Assembly (NCBI GenBank): GCA_937900435.1
Contig: CALCEG010000169.1
Location: 1-7,029 of the forward strand
Source: an uncultured Alphaproteobacteria bacterium
Lineage (GTDB): Bacteria > Pseudomonadota > Alphaproteobacteria > Rs-D84
DNA: 7,029 nucleotides
Direction: 5' to 3'
The notes under the pieces are model-generated. The model saw nothing but the letters and a program-made list of their open reading frames with translations. It was not told the origin of the DNA and did no database searches. Positions 1-5,309 of the stretch are shown here, one piece after another. The first letter of the stretch is position 1; every line of letters starts with the position of its first letter. The position numbers and the translations under genes were made by a program.

Positions 1-118
1 CACCATCGTGCACTCTTAAGCCTTTAGATGTTGAATCGTATGTTAATTCAGCTTCAGCGCCTGTAAAAGCATCGTTCTGAACTTTTGTGCCTTTTCTTAA
101 TTGTAATTGTGTTGCCAT
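1..118 (-). CDS. Phage fibre protein, Mtd-like N-terminal domain (partial)
   Basis: The gene starts at an ATG on the minus strand (118) and runs off the left edge, so only 39 complete codons are visible. It begins MATQLQLRKGT and ends in the window with LRVHDG. The pattern QLRKGT, then FTGAEAEL, then LRVHDG is the N-terminal fold of major tropism determinants and many phage fibres. That domain usually anchors a receptor-binding protein to the virion. A clear AAGGAG (127-132) lies 8 bases before the start and overlaps the stop codon of the fibre gene upstream, so the two are translated from one message. The N-terminus is paralogous to that neighbour (same RRGT/RKGT, FTGA and HDG landmarks), which suggests tandem duplication. 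The rest of the protein, and so its receptor domain, is outside the window. Confidence 0.8.
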   Translation of the reverse strand, partial: MATQLQLRKGTKVQNDAFTGAEAELTYDSTSKGLRVHDG

Positions 119-130
119 ATTATTTTCTCC

Positions 131-601
131 TTAAGCTGCCGCCATACCGCTTACTTGCCAAGTTATATTTTCACCATTACCTAATGTAAAACCTGTCGCT
201 GTTCTTGCTGTTATAACTCCAATATCGTAATATATTCCACGATAACTTGGTGTGCCAGTTGATGTTGCATTACTACAATGGTATCCAGCGATAGATAAAG
301 AATAGAACGCATTACTCATTTCTACAGACAGTGAAATATTGGTTTCTGTGTTATTTCCACCATTAGTATAACCACCTTGTTCAACCCAGCCGCTTGAATA
401 TTTACGATACCAAGTATAGTTATTTTCAGCAGTAGGAACTTGCCAAGCAACAACACAGTCTATCATATGACCGCCCTGTGTAATACCATCGTGGATTCTC
501 AATGCGTTGGTATCGGTGTCCATTGTAAGCTCACCTTGTGCGCCAGTAAAACCATTGTTATCTGTGCTGGTACCTCTACGAATCTGCCATTGTTTGCTCA
601 T
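131..601 (-). CDS. Phage fibre / receptor-binding protein, 156 aa
   Basis: Short fibre protein in two parts. Residues 1-45 (IRRGTSTDNNGFTGAQGELT, then LRIHDG) match the N-terminal domain of major tropism determinant-like fibres. Residues 60-156 carry WYRKYSSGWVEQGG and end in ITWQVSG. This is the signature of a small C-terminal knob common on phage tail fibres, beta-rich and presumably host-binding. No long collagen-like or coiled-coil shaft lies between them, so this is a very compact fibre. The start is well defined: its ATG shares an A with the portal stop (TAATG), and a GGAGG (608-612) lies 6 bases upstream inside the last portal codons. It is therefore translationally coupled to the portal. 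The family assignment is firm. The role as the actual receptor binder is inferred, since a second related fibre gene follows directly. Confidence 0.8.
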   Translation of the reverse strand: MSKQWQIRRGTSTDNNGFTGAQGELTMDTDTNALRIHDGITQGGHMIDCVVAWQVPTAENNYTWYRKYSSGWVEQGGYTNGGNNTETNISLSVEMSNAFYSLSIAGYHCSNATSTGTPSYRGIYYDIGVITARTATGFTLGNGENITWQVSGMAAA

Positions 602-2172
602 TATTTACCTCCAAAGCCAGGTTTGAATACTTGTTTTGCCATTGGGTCAGCAATGAACTTATCTTTATAAGATATTTCAATACCCAACAGATTTTCTTTA
701 TTTACCGCTTCTTGCCATTCTTTATTTGTAATACGGCCAAACATATTGGCTTCATTCAAGTTAGCAAGTTTCAGTGTCTTTGTCTTTTCTCTTTCATATT
801 CAGAAACACGCATCAATGGCGCCCATTCAAAATCAAAATCTAATGTTTTGCCCAAGACCTTACGGCCAACAACTTCTAAGATTTTTAAGACAGCGTGTTC
901 TGCAGGTATACGTATTTCTGCTTCAACTGTATCAGCATATGTTTCACGGTCTGATTCACCAGAGTTAAATCCTGCTGGAGACATACCGTACAACTTGTTC
1001 ATTGTGATACGCGCGTCAGCAGCCATATCCGCACGTGATTCTGTCTTCAAATCAGACAACCCAGAGAAGTGTATCTGTTTCTGTGCGTAATCATCTTCAG
1101 AGTCTAACAGAAGGGCTTTCATATAGTTCTTTACCATTGAAGCATAACCAACACGCTTTGTGATGGCGTTTGTGGCGTCTTCATCTTGTAAAGCATCATT
1201 CAAGCCATAAAACTTAAATACGTCAATCTTTGCTTCATCTAATAATTCAAAGATAACGTTTTCATTCTTAATGCCTTTGTTCAAAGTTCTGACCAACGGT
1301 TCAAGAGCTGACATACCCCAGCCTCTACCAACAGAACGATACAATGGCGGAAAGTCTTTACCCTTCAAAGCAATAACGCGTGATTTATGAACAGCGTGTC
1401 CTCTCAATGTGAAAGGTGTGTCGCTCATCCAGTTAATCATATTTACGTCCTGTGCGTTAATGTCTTCAGGATTTGTTACGCCAGAAGCTTCCCAACAATC
1501 TGTTACATAAAATTCCAAATCTGTTGATTGGTCAATCTTTTCCAAATCTAATTTCGTAGCAGGGTCTCTTCCATCTAATATAATAATACAACCACCGCCA
1601 TATAATCTTTGCCAGAAGATAGCCTGTTGAAGTTTCTTCCAAGTTTGGTCGCGTCTCAAATAGATTTCCATACGTCTAATATCTTCGCGGTCTATTTCAT
1701 CACGGAAGTAAGCGTCTTCTGATTTCTTTGCCGCTTCATCTTTAGAGACCTGTTCTTTTTCCCATTCTTCTCGTCTCTTCATCTGTTCAATCATAAAGTC
1801 TTTATCTGCGCTGGCAGATGGTTTGCCATCTTCAGCATTCCAGAATCTAAAACGTGTGCGGTGTTTCTTTTCCGGTGTGACAACTTTCTTTTCATATGCA
1901 GAGAACTTTATGCCACCTCTAAATGCGTCCAATACTGGTATTTCAATAAAGCCCTGAATCAAACCAAACTGTTGGTACAAGAATGATAACAACATATAAT
2001 TCATTGTTATCCAATCACCACGCACCTGCATCTGAAGAGAATTAATTGCGTTAATAGCATTTGGCGATTTTGCACCTTTACCTTTCTGTGCGCCAGGAAT
2101 AACACCAGCGACTAACTGAGACATCGAGTTGGTCAACTTTTGTTCGTTAACGGAAGATTTCTTTTTAGCCAT
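601..2172 (-). CDS. Phage portal protein, DUF1073 (HI1409-like) family, 523 aa
   Basis: The portal forms the dodecameric ring at one head vertex through which terminase pumps DNA and to which the tail connects. Family landmarks are FLYQQFGLIQGFIEIPVLDAFRGGI (about 65-88, split here for reading), RLYGGGCIIILDG (189-201), GWGMSALEPLVRTLNKGIK (284-302), and GMSPAGFNSGESDRETYAD (396-414), which is typical of DUF1073 portals. The length is slightly above the usual 400-500 residues. The excess seems to lie in a highly charged stretch at about 92-165 (rich in K, E, R and D, with a probable coiled coil around 126-150), between the FRGGI segment and the next conserved helix. The start ATG has AAGGAG (2178-2183) 5 bases upstream, and a promoter lies immediately before it. 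The gene overlaps the fibre start by one base. I see no frameshift or missing core motif. Confidence 0.88.
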   Translation of the reverse strand: MAKKKSSVNEQKLTNSMSQLVAGVIPGAQKGKGAKSPNAINAINSLQMQVRGDWITMNYMLLSFLYQQFGLIQGFIEIPVLDAFRGGIKFSAYEKKVVTPEKKHRTRFRFWNAEDGKPSASADKDFMIEQMKRREEWEKEQVSKDEAAKKSEDAYFRDEIDREDIRRMEIYLRRDQTWKKLQQAIFWQRLYGGGCIIILDGRDPATKLDLEKIDQSTDLEFYVTDCWEASGVTNPEDINAQDVNMINWMSDTPFTLRGHAVHKSRVIALKGKDFPPLYRSVGRGWGMSALEPLVRTLNKGIKNENVIFELLDEAKIDVFKFYGLNDALQDEDATNAITKRVGYASMVKNYMKALLLDSEDDYAQKQIHFSGLSDLKTESRADMAADARITMNKLYGMSPAGFNSGESDRETYADTVEAEIRIPAEHAVLKILEVVGRKVLGKTLDFDFEWAPLMRVSEYEREKTKTLKLANLNEANMFGRITNKEWQEAVNKENLLGIEISYKDKFIADPMAKQVFKPGFGGK

Positions 2173-2177
2173 CTAAG

Positions 2178-2183
2178 CTCCTT
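2178..2183 (-). promoter_or_regulatory. Ribosome binding site of the portal gene
   Basis: AAGGAG on the minus strand, 5 bases before the ATG at 2172. It fixes the portal start at MAKKKSS. The predicted transcript start is at about 2187, so the leader is only about 15 bases long and is nearly all ribosome binding site. Confidence 0.75.
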
Positions 2184-2193
2184 ATGATTGGAC

Positions 2194-2222
2194 ATTATAA
2201 ATAATTGTTTGACATTTGACAA
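2194..2222 (-). promoter_or_regulatory. Sigma70-like promoter for portal and fibre genes
   Basis: Minus-strand TTGTCA (2217-2222), a spacer of exactly 17 bases, and a perfect TATAAT (2194-2199). It points leftward into the portal. Its -35 box abuts the -35 box of the rightward promoter at 2209-2238, so the two promoters are divergent and overlap. RNA polymerase bound at one would hinder the other. Confidence 0.75.
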
Positions 2223-2238
2223 GGATTTATTGTAAACT
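2209..2238 (+). promoter_or_regulatory. Sigma70-like promoter for the two-gene rightward cassette
   Basis: TTGACA (2209-2214), an 18-base spacer, and TAAACT (2233-2238). A second TTGACA begins 7 bases later (2216), giving a tandem TTGACATTTGACA. The expected transcript start is at about 2245, a few bases before the GGAGG of the first gene, so the leader is about 16 bases. The -35 part is consensus and the -10 part is weaker. The promoter overlaps the leftward portal promoter. Confidence 0.6.
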
Positions 2239-2260
2239 AAAAAAAAACGGAGGAAATGAG

Positions 2261-2590
2261 ATGGAATTGTCTGGCCCATCATACTGTCAAATAAAAGACG
2301 GTCTGCCGTGTAACAAGTGGATGCTCACGGCTTATGAGAGAACCCCTAAAGGAACTGCTTACGATATTTATCTGTTTACTAAAAAAGACGATGCAGAGAC
2401 ATATCTTAAATATTTACAGCAATGTATTGGCGTAGAAGACCTTAAAAAGAAAATAAACAACCCAAGAACATTTAAGTGGGAGAAAGAAGAATACCAAGAG
2501 TTTTTAGATTCTTTAGACCTTACGGTGCTTGAAAATGCCGCTAAGAAAATTAAATATGAAACTGACCATAAATTTTACCCAGCAAGATAA
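2261..2590 (+). CDS. Hypothetical protein, 109 aa, first gene of rightward cassette
   Basis: I do not recognise this protein. The reading frame stays open upstream to 2216, but the ATG at 2261 is chosen because GGAGG (2249-2253) lies 7 bases before it. It begins MELSGPSYCQIKDGLPCNKW. It has a mixed N-terminal half with two cysteines (about residues 9 and 17) and several tyrosines. The C-terminal half is charged and probably helical (YLKYLQQC, then DLKKKINN, EKEEYQEFLDSL, and a KYETDHKF tail). There is no signal peptide or membrane segment. Its stop overlaps the ribosome binding site of the ferritin-like gene at 2601, so the two are co-transcribed. It runs against the flanking head genes and has its own promoter, as moron genes do. 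A role together with the ferritin-like partner is only inferred. Confidence 0.75.
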   Translation: MELSGPSYCQIKDGLPCNKWMLTAYERTPKGTAYDIYLFTKKDDAETYLKYLQQCIGVEDLKKKINNPRTFKWEKEEYQEFLDSLDLTVLENAAKKIKYETDHKFYPAR

Positions 2591-2594
2591 GGAG
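2589..2594 (+). promoter_or_regulatory. Ribosome binding site of the ferritin-like gene
   Basis: AAGGAG, overlapping the TAA stop of the preceding gene and 6 bases before the ATG at 2601. It decides that start over the in-frame ATG at 2529 upstream, which would add 24 residues and overlap the neighbouring gene without a binding site. Confidence 0.75.
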
Positions 2595-2600
2595 TATAAA

Positions 2601-2852
2601 ATGAGCGTAAAAGAATTATGTGCAAAAAACATCGCTGATGAAGCAGAAGCTATTGAAGGATACTATCCTTTATTGGAAGAACTTGAAGCAATCAAAGACG
2701 AAGAGTCTATTTCTATGATTAAAGAAATAATCTCAGATGAAAAAAATCATATGAACCTTTTACAGGCTATTATGCTTGCACACGATGAAATCAAAATCGC
2801 AGCAGACGATATGCCTGAAGTTCTTGATTATCTGAAAAAGAACCTTAAATAA
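2601..2852 (+). CDS. Half-size ferritin-like (rubrerythrin-type) protein, 83 aa
   Basis: Small all-helical protein that looks like one helical hairpin of the ferritin-like superfamily. Helix 1 (about 3-31) carries several glutamates and an E-G-Y-Y segment (residues 19-22). Helix 2 (about 34-64) contains the motif D46-E47-K48-N49-H50, matching the DExxH that binds iron in rubrerythrins and related di-iron proteins. A third short helix (about 70-82) closes the chain. Complete ferritins and rubrerythrins have a four-helix bundle with two such motifs, whereas this protein has one. It would need to dimerise to build a metal site, as half-ferritins do. Metal binding is inferred from the motif; function (iron handling, peroxide protection or a structural use) is unknown. 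The 3' end overlaps the end of the DUF1064 gene on the other strand by 8 bases, and no rightward terminator is evident. Confidence 0.68.
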   Translation: MSVKELCAKNIADEAEAIEGYYPLLEELEAIKDEESISMIKEIISDEKNHMNLLQAIMLAHDEIKIAADDMPEVLDYLKKNLK

Positions 2853-3282
2853 ATTCTAAAAATTCAATGTCTGGGTACTTTGTCATAAAGAGCTTCTTCT
2901 TGATAACGTACTCAGGCTTTCTTTTTGTCATTGGGCTCTTAACATCTTCAGCAACCCAACTCTTCTTATCACAATCATAATAATAGAAGTCAGCCACCCA
3001 TTTAACGCCTCTGATAGCCTTTCCACGATAATTGAAGGGTTCTATCAGAATAAACGGCTTTTGTCTTTCTAGGCTCATTATTTTGCCATTCTTTTGCAAT
3101 TCATTCAAGACATCACCCCGATTCGCTTCTTTCTTTGAATCATACACAAAACCATCACGTTCTGTCTTCTCATTGTTGTATTTTGATTTCTTTGGCATCA
3201 ACACCGGTTTCTTGTATGGCGATGACCCACTCGTAACCAATGCTCTGAACTGCGCTGCCGTCATATTAACAAACTCACCCAT
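2845..3282 (-). CDS. DUF1064 family PD-(D/E)XK-type nuclease, 145 aa
   Basis: DUF1064 proteins are small phage proteins with a restriction-endonuclease-like fold, thought to act on DNA during replication, recombination or packaging. The landmarks here are YDSKKEANRGDVLNEL (47-62, with E52), GKIMSLERQKPFIL (66-79), WVADFYYYD (95-103, with D98) and WVAEDVKSPMTKRKP (109-123). The DVK (D113-K115) and D98 fit the acidic-acidic-lysine core of the fold, followed by an I-K-K-K-L-F helix and a final strand EFLEFI. The length is typical. The frame is open further upstream, but the ATG at 3282 has AAGGAG 5 bases before it and the upstream extension runs through a promoter and a terminator. It has its own promoter and converges on the ferritin-like gene. 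Nuclease activity and substrate are inferred, not shown. Confidence 0.82.
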   Translation of the reverse strand: MGEFVNMTAAQFRALVTSGSSPYKKPVLMPKKSKYNNEKTERDGFVYDSKKEANRGDVLNELQKNGKIMSLERQKPFILIEPFNYRGKAIRGVKWVADFYYYDCDKKSWVAEDVKSPMTKRKPEYVIKKKLFMTKYPDIEFLEFI

Positions 3283-3287
3283 ATCAA

Positions 3288-3293
3288 CTCCTT
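3288..3293 (-). promoter_or_regulatory. Ribosome binding site deciding the DUF1064 start
   Basis: AAGGAG, 5 bases before the ATG at 3282. An alternative in-frame ATG ten codons upstream (MSYIDTKG...) has no such site and would lie on the -10 box of the promoter. The site sits almost at the predicted 5' end of the transcript. Confidence 0.75.
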
Positions 3294-3300
3294 TTGTGTC

Positions 3301-3329
3301 AATATACGACATTTCGATTCGTTTTTCAA
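3301..3329 (-). promoter_or_regulatory. Promoter of the DUF1064 gene
   Basis: Minus-strand TTGAAA (3324-3329), 17-base spacer, TATATT (3301-3306). It lies immediately after a terminator that stops leftward transcription from upstream, so the nuclease gene is isolated from the terminase message and restarted. The predicted start at about 3294 leaves a leader of roughly 12 bases. Confidence 0.7.
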
Positions 3330-3330
3330 T

Positions 3331-3367
3331 AAGAAAAACCCCCGTCTCAAGGAACAGGGGCTTTCTT
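3331..3367 (-). terminator. Intrinsic terminator between the RNA unit and DUF1064
   Basis: Read on the minus strand, an A-rich lead and G precede an 8-bp stem: CCCCTGTT (3353-3360) pairing with GACGGGGG (3339-3346), two G-U pairs included. The loop is six bases (CCTTGA), followed by TTTTTCTT. Four consecutive G-C pairs and a U tract make it a convincing rho-independent terminator for leftward transcription. It would end the transcript begun at 3631-3659. Confidence 0.82.
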
Positions 3368-3623
3368 ACACTTGCACGGACATAACTAATACCTGAGATT
3401 GTCAAAACAGAGTTTTGTCTAAAAATTAAACAAAAAGTGGCTTTTCTGTCTTGTACATTCTAAACAGGTATTAATCATATCCGCTTAGCTTGTTTTTGCT
3501 TTTCTTCAGGTTCTCAACCAACCTACACCGGTCAATAGTATTTCAAGTTTCCTTTAATACCCGTTTAGCAGTTTCGTCACAGCATAAAGCCACTAGAAAA
3601 TCGCAAGACACCGCTGCCTTATC
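3333..3623 (-). ncRNA. Candidate structured non-coding RNA, about 290 nt
   Basis: A strong promoter (3631-3659) and an intrinsic terminator (3331-3367) bracket this stretch, and no convincing gene lies inside it on either strand. The 3' half can fold into a branched structure. A perfect 9-bp pairing of TAATACCTG with CAGGTATTA (3387-3395 with 3465-3473) closes it. Inside are AAAAG/CTTTT with a 3-base loop (3433-3445) and CAAAAC/GTTTTG with a 3-base loop (3403-3417). Further up, AGGTT/AACCT can form another small hairpin. A 19-codon frame (3419-3478, MINTCLECTRQ...) starts inside it but has only a weak binding site and overlaps the closing stem. It could be a regulatory RNA, the leader of a tiny peptide, or the remnant of a lost gene. 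No known RNA family is recognised. Confidence 0.42.
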
Positions 3624-3630
3624 AAAACAT

Positions 3631-3659
3631 ATATTAACCGATTCGTTTTCAAATGTCAA
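3631..3659 (-). promoter_or_regulatory. Promoter of the candidate RNA unit
   Basis: Minus-strand TTGACA (3654-3659), 17-base spacer, TAATAT (3631-3636): a near-consensus promoter in a region without a gene. The -35 box lies at the edge of a perfect inverted repeat, GTCAAAT-TATT-ATTTGAC (3655-3672), which could be an operator. The predicted transcript start is at about 3623. Confidence 0.65.
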
Positions 3660-3672
3660 ATTATTATTTGAC
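3655..3672. repeat. Inverted repeat over the RNA-unit promoter
   Basis: GTCAAAT (3655-3661) and ATTTGAC (3666-3672) form perfect 7-bp arms around TATT. The arms overlap the -35 box of the leftward promoter. A weaker -35-like TTGACT (3668-3673) faces right with a poor AATAGT at 17 bases. A protein-binding site is plausible but not shown. Confidence 0.45.
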
Positions 3673-3783
3673 TTTGTTAAACTTTTATGCAATAGTTTGT
3701 CTGAACCAGAAATGGTGATTCTTCATTCTTCTAGTAAAATGTAGCCTCTGTGAAAGCAATAGCCGTAGCAGAGGTGCACTTTT
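3673..3783. other. Gene-free spacer with one hairpin
   Basis: Between the terminase terminator and the RNA-unit promoter I see no supported gene. It holds a hairpin with a 6-bp stem, CCTCTG (3745-3750) and CAGAGG (3769-3774), around an 18-base loop, and a 13-codon minus-strand frame starting MKNHHFWF without a good ribosome binding site. Confidence 0.5.
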
Positions 3784-3812
3784 ATAAAAAAATACCCGCC
3801 TTTGCAGACGGG
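3784..3812 (-). terminator. Intrinsic terminator of the terminase operon
   Basis: On the minus strand, CCCGTC (3807-3812) pairs with GGCGGG (3795-3800), with one G-U pair, across the loop TGCAAA. It is followed by TATTTTTTTAT. It lies about 60 bases past the large-terminase stop and would end the leftward terminase message before the RNA unit. Confidence 0.8.
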
Positions 3813-3872
3813 AACAGCATCGACGTATGGTTCTATCTTTATAGCCTACATACACCTAATATACAGCCGTAT

Positions 3873-5291
3873 TTACACAAAAATTGAACCTGTCTTCATA
3901 TTGAATGATATTTCACAGGCGTCACCAGTGTTATCGATGACTTCGTCCTTAGGATTCTTATCACCTGGGTTATATGCTAAAAACTGAGCTCTCATCGGCA
4001 CAAAGTTAGGGTCAGCCTCTCTGAAGTATACTCTGCCTGCTTCCATCCAAGTCATAGCCGATTCGACACGGTTTAACTTATTTTTCTTTGCTCCACGTTG
4101 TAAAGGAATGATTGCCATCTTTGGACACTCTCTTCTCATATCTTGTATGAACCCAATACCTGATAAGGTGTTTTCAACGTAAACTCTTCGACATTGACGA
4201 TACGCTGCTGAGCAATGCTGAAAGAACTCTATGCAATACTTCTTGGCATCAGGAGACTCCCATCTGCCCATTCTGCTTCGAAGTTCATACAGATTGTTGT
4301 CCTTGCCCAAGCCCCAACACACGAATAACGTAGCGTCTCCGCCATCAGCAGTAAAACCAAAGTCAGTCGTAATAAATACCTTCTGAAAGACATCAGGAGA
4401 TGTTCTATACGTACGAATCCATTCTTCGTGAAAATACGCCCCGTAATTCTCAATAGGCTCTTGCTGATACATAGCAGCAAACATAAATGGGTTCTGCTTC
4501 TCTAATCTTCTCAGTTCTTCAATAGGATATCTCTTCGGATAATAAGATTCCCCGTTCTCGTCTATTGCAGGCACCTTGAAGAATTCCCATTCCTCAGGTT
4601 CATTCTTTTCAACCCAGCCAGCAAAGTCATTCTTGTGATGCCTCTGCATAATACAGATTGTGGGAACGTTCGGCATTCTTCGACGTGTAGCCAATTTTCT
4701 CTGATATGTCTCAGGTGCCTCAACTTGCTCGTGAACACTCGTAACAACTTCAGGCGAGTTAATATCATCAAGTATCAATGCCCCAGTGAAATACTTATCA
4801 GGACTCGATGGATTCCCAGCGTCTAACCCCAATATTGCCGAAGAAATAGTACCAGCAGTCAAACCTGAACGCACACCACCAGAAATCAAATGATAGTTCA
4901 ATACCGATTTATCTCCAGGGTCCATCTCTTTCCCAAACAAATCTTCCCACTCAGGCATCATCATAAGGTTTCGACTTTCTCTCGATAACTTCTTAATCAG
5001 TCTTTCCCCATATGCTATATAACAAAACATACAATGCTTACTTCTAGCGAAGCACCAAGTGATGAAATACTGTACCAATAATGACTTACCAAACCCAGGA
5101 GACACGTTCACCATCAGGTTTCTTTTCGCATTTCTCCCCTCAGCATACTCTTGAAGTTTGTCACACAGTCTTGCGTGCCCAGCTGTCATATCATATTCTG
5201 ACCCTTGGGCAATTTTATGTATCCAAAGCACATATTTCTTGAAATCTAATAATAAGCTCTTAGCAAGTTCAAATCTTTCTTCATTATTCAT
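3873..5291 (-). CDS. terL: Terminase large subunit, 472 aa
   Basis: ATP-driven motor and nuclease that cuts concatemeric phage DNA and pumps it through the portal into the head. The N-terminal ATPase has Walker A SPGFGKSLL (64-72, K69), Walker B ALILDDINS (171-179, D175-D176) and a coupling-type motif TICIMQRHHKNDF (211-223). The C-terminal RNase H-like nuclease shows ITTDFGFTADGGDATLF (307-323, D310), YVENTLSG (371-378, E373) and DEVIDNTGDACE (449-460, D457), giving the expected acidic triad. It resembles the family whose C-terminal domain is described as putative large terminase (TIGR01630 type). Length is normal and both domains are intact. AAGGGG (5300-5305) lies 8 bases before the ATG. 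The preceding small-subunit gene ends 18 bases upstream, and a terminator follows the stop. Identification is secure; the packaging mode (cos, pac or other) cannot be read from this. Confidence 0.95.
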   Translation of the reverse strand: MNNEERFELAKSLLLDFKKYVLWIHKIAQGSEYDMTAGHARLCDKLQEYAEGRNAKRNLMVNVSPGFGKSLLVQYFITWCFARSKHCMFCYIAYGERLIKKLSRESRNLMMMPEWEDLFGKEMDPGDKSVLNYHLISGGVRSGLTAGTISSAILGLDAGNPSSPDKYFTGALILDDINSPEVVTSVHEQVEAPETYQRKLATRRRMPNVPTICIMQRHHKNDFAGWVEKNEPEEWEFFKVPAIDENGESYYPKRYPIEELRRLEKQNPFMFAAMYQQEPIENYGAYFHEEWIRTYRTSPDVFQKVFITTDFGFTADGGDATLFVCWGLGKDNNLYELRSRMGRWESPDAKKYCIEFFQHCSAAYRQCRRVYVENTLSGIGFIQDMRRECPKMAIIPLQRGAKKNKLNRVESAMTWMEAGRVYFREADPNFVPMRAQFLAYNPGDKNPKDEVIDNTGDACEISFNMKTGSIFV

Positions 5292-5309
5292 AATAAGAGC
5301 CCCTTAAAC

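Noticed and set aside
746..1090. Rightward frame of 114 codons opposite the portal
   Set aside because: Antisense shadow of the portal coding sequence, without its own start signals.
3283..3405. Longer DUF1064 start adding 41 residues
   Set aside because: The extension would be read through a terminator and the -35 and -10 boxes, and has no ribosome binding site. The start at 3282 has one.
3419..3478. 19-codon leftward frame MINTCLECTRQ... resembling the CxxC start of HNH-type proteins
   Set aside because: Only a weak ribosome binding site, no following domain, and it overlaps the closing stem of the predicted RNA fold. Kept only as a remark under the RNA.
3333..3623. Identification of the RNA unit as a phi29-type packaging RNA
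   Set aside because: Position beside terminase is suggestive, but no sequence or fold signature of that RNA is visible and this terminase is of a different type.
3490..3744. Rightward open frame of 84 codons
   Set aside because: No ATG start with a ribosome binding site, low-complexity residues, and it lies antisense to the promoter-terminator unit. It looks like a chance frame.
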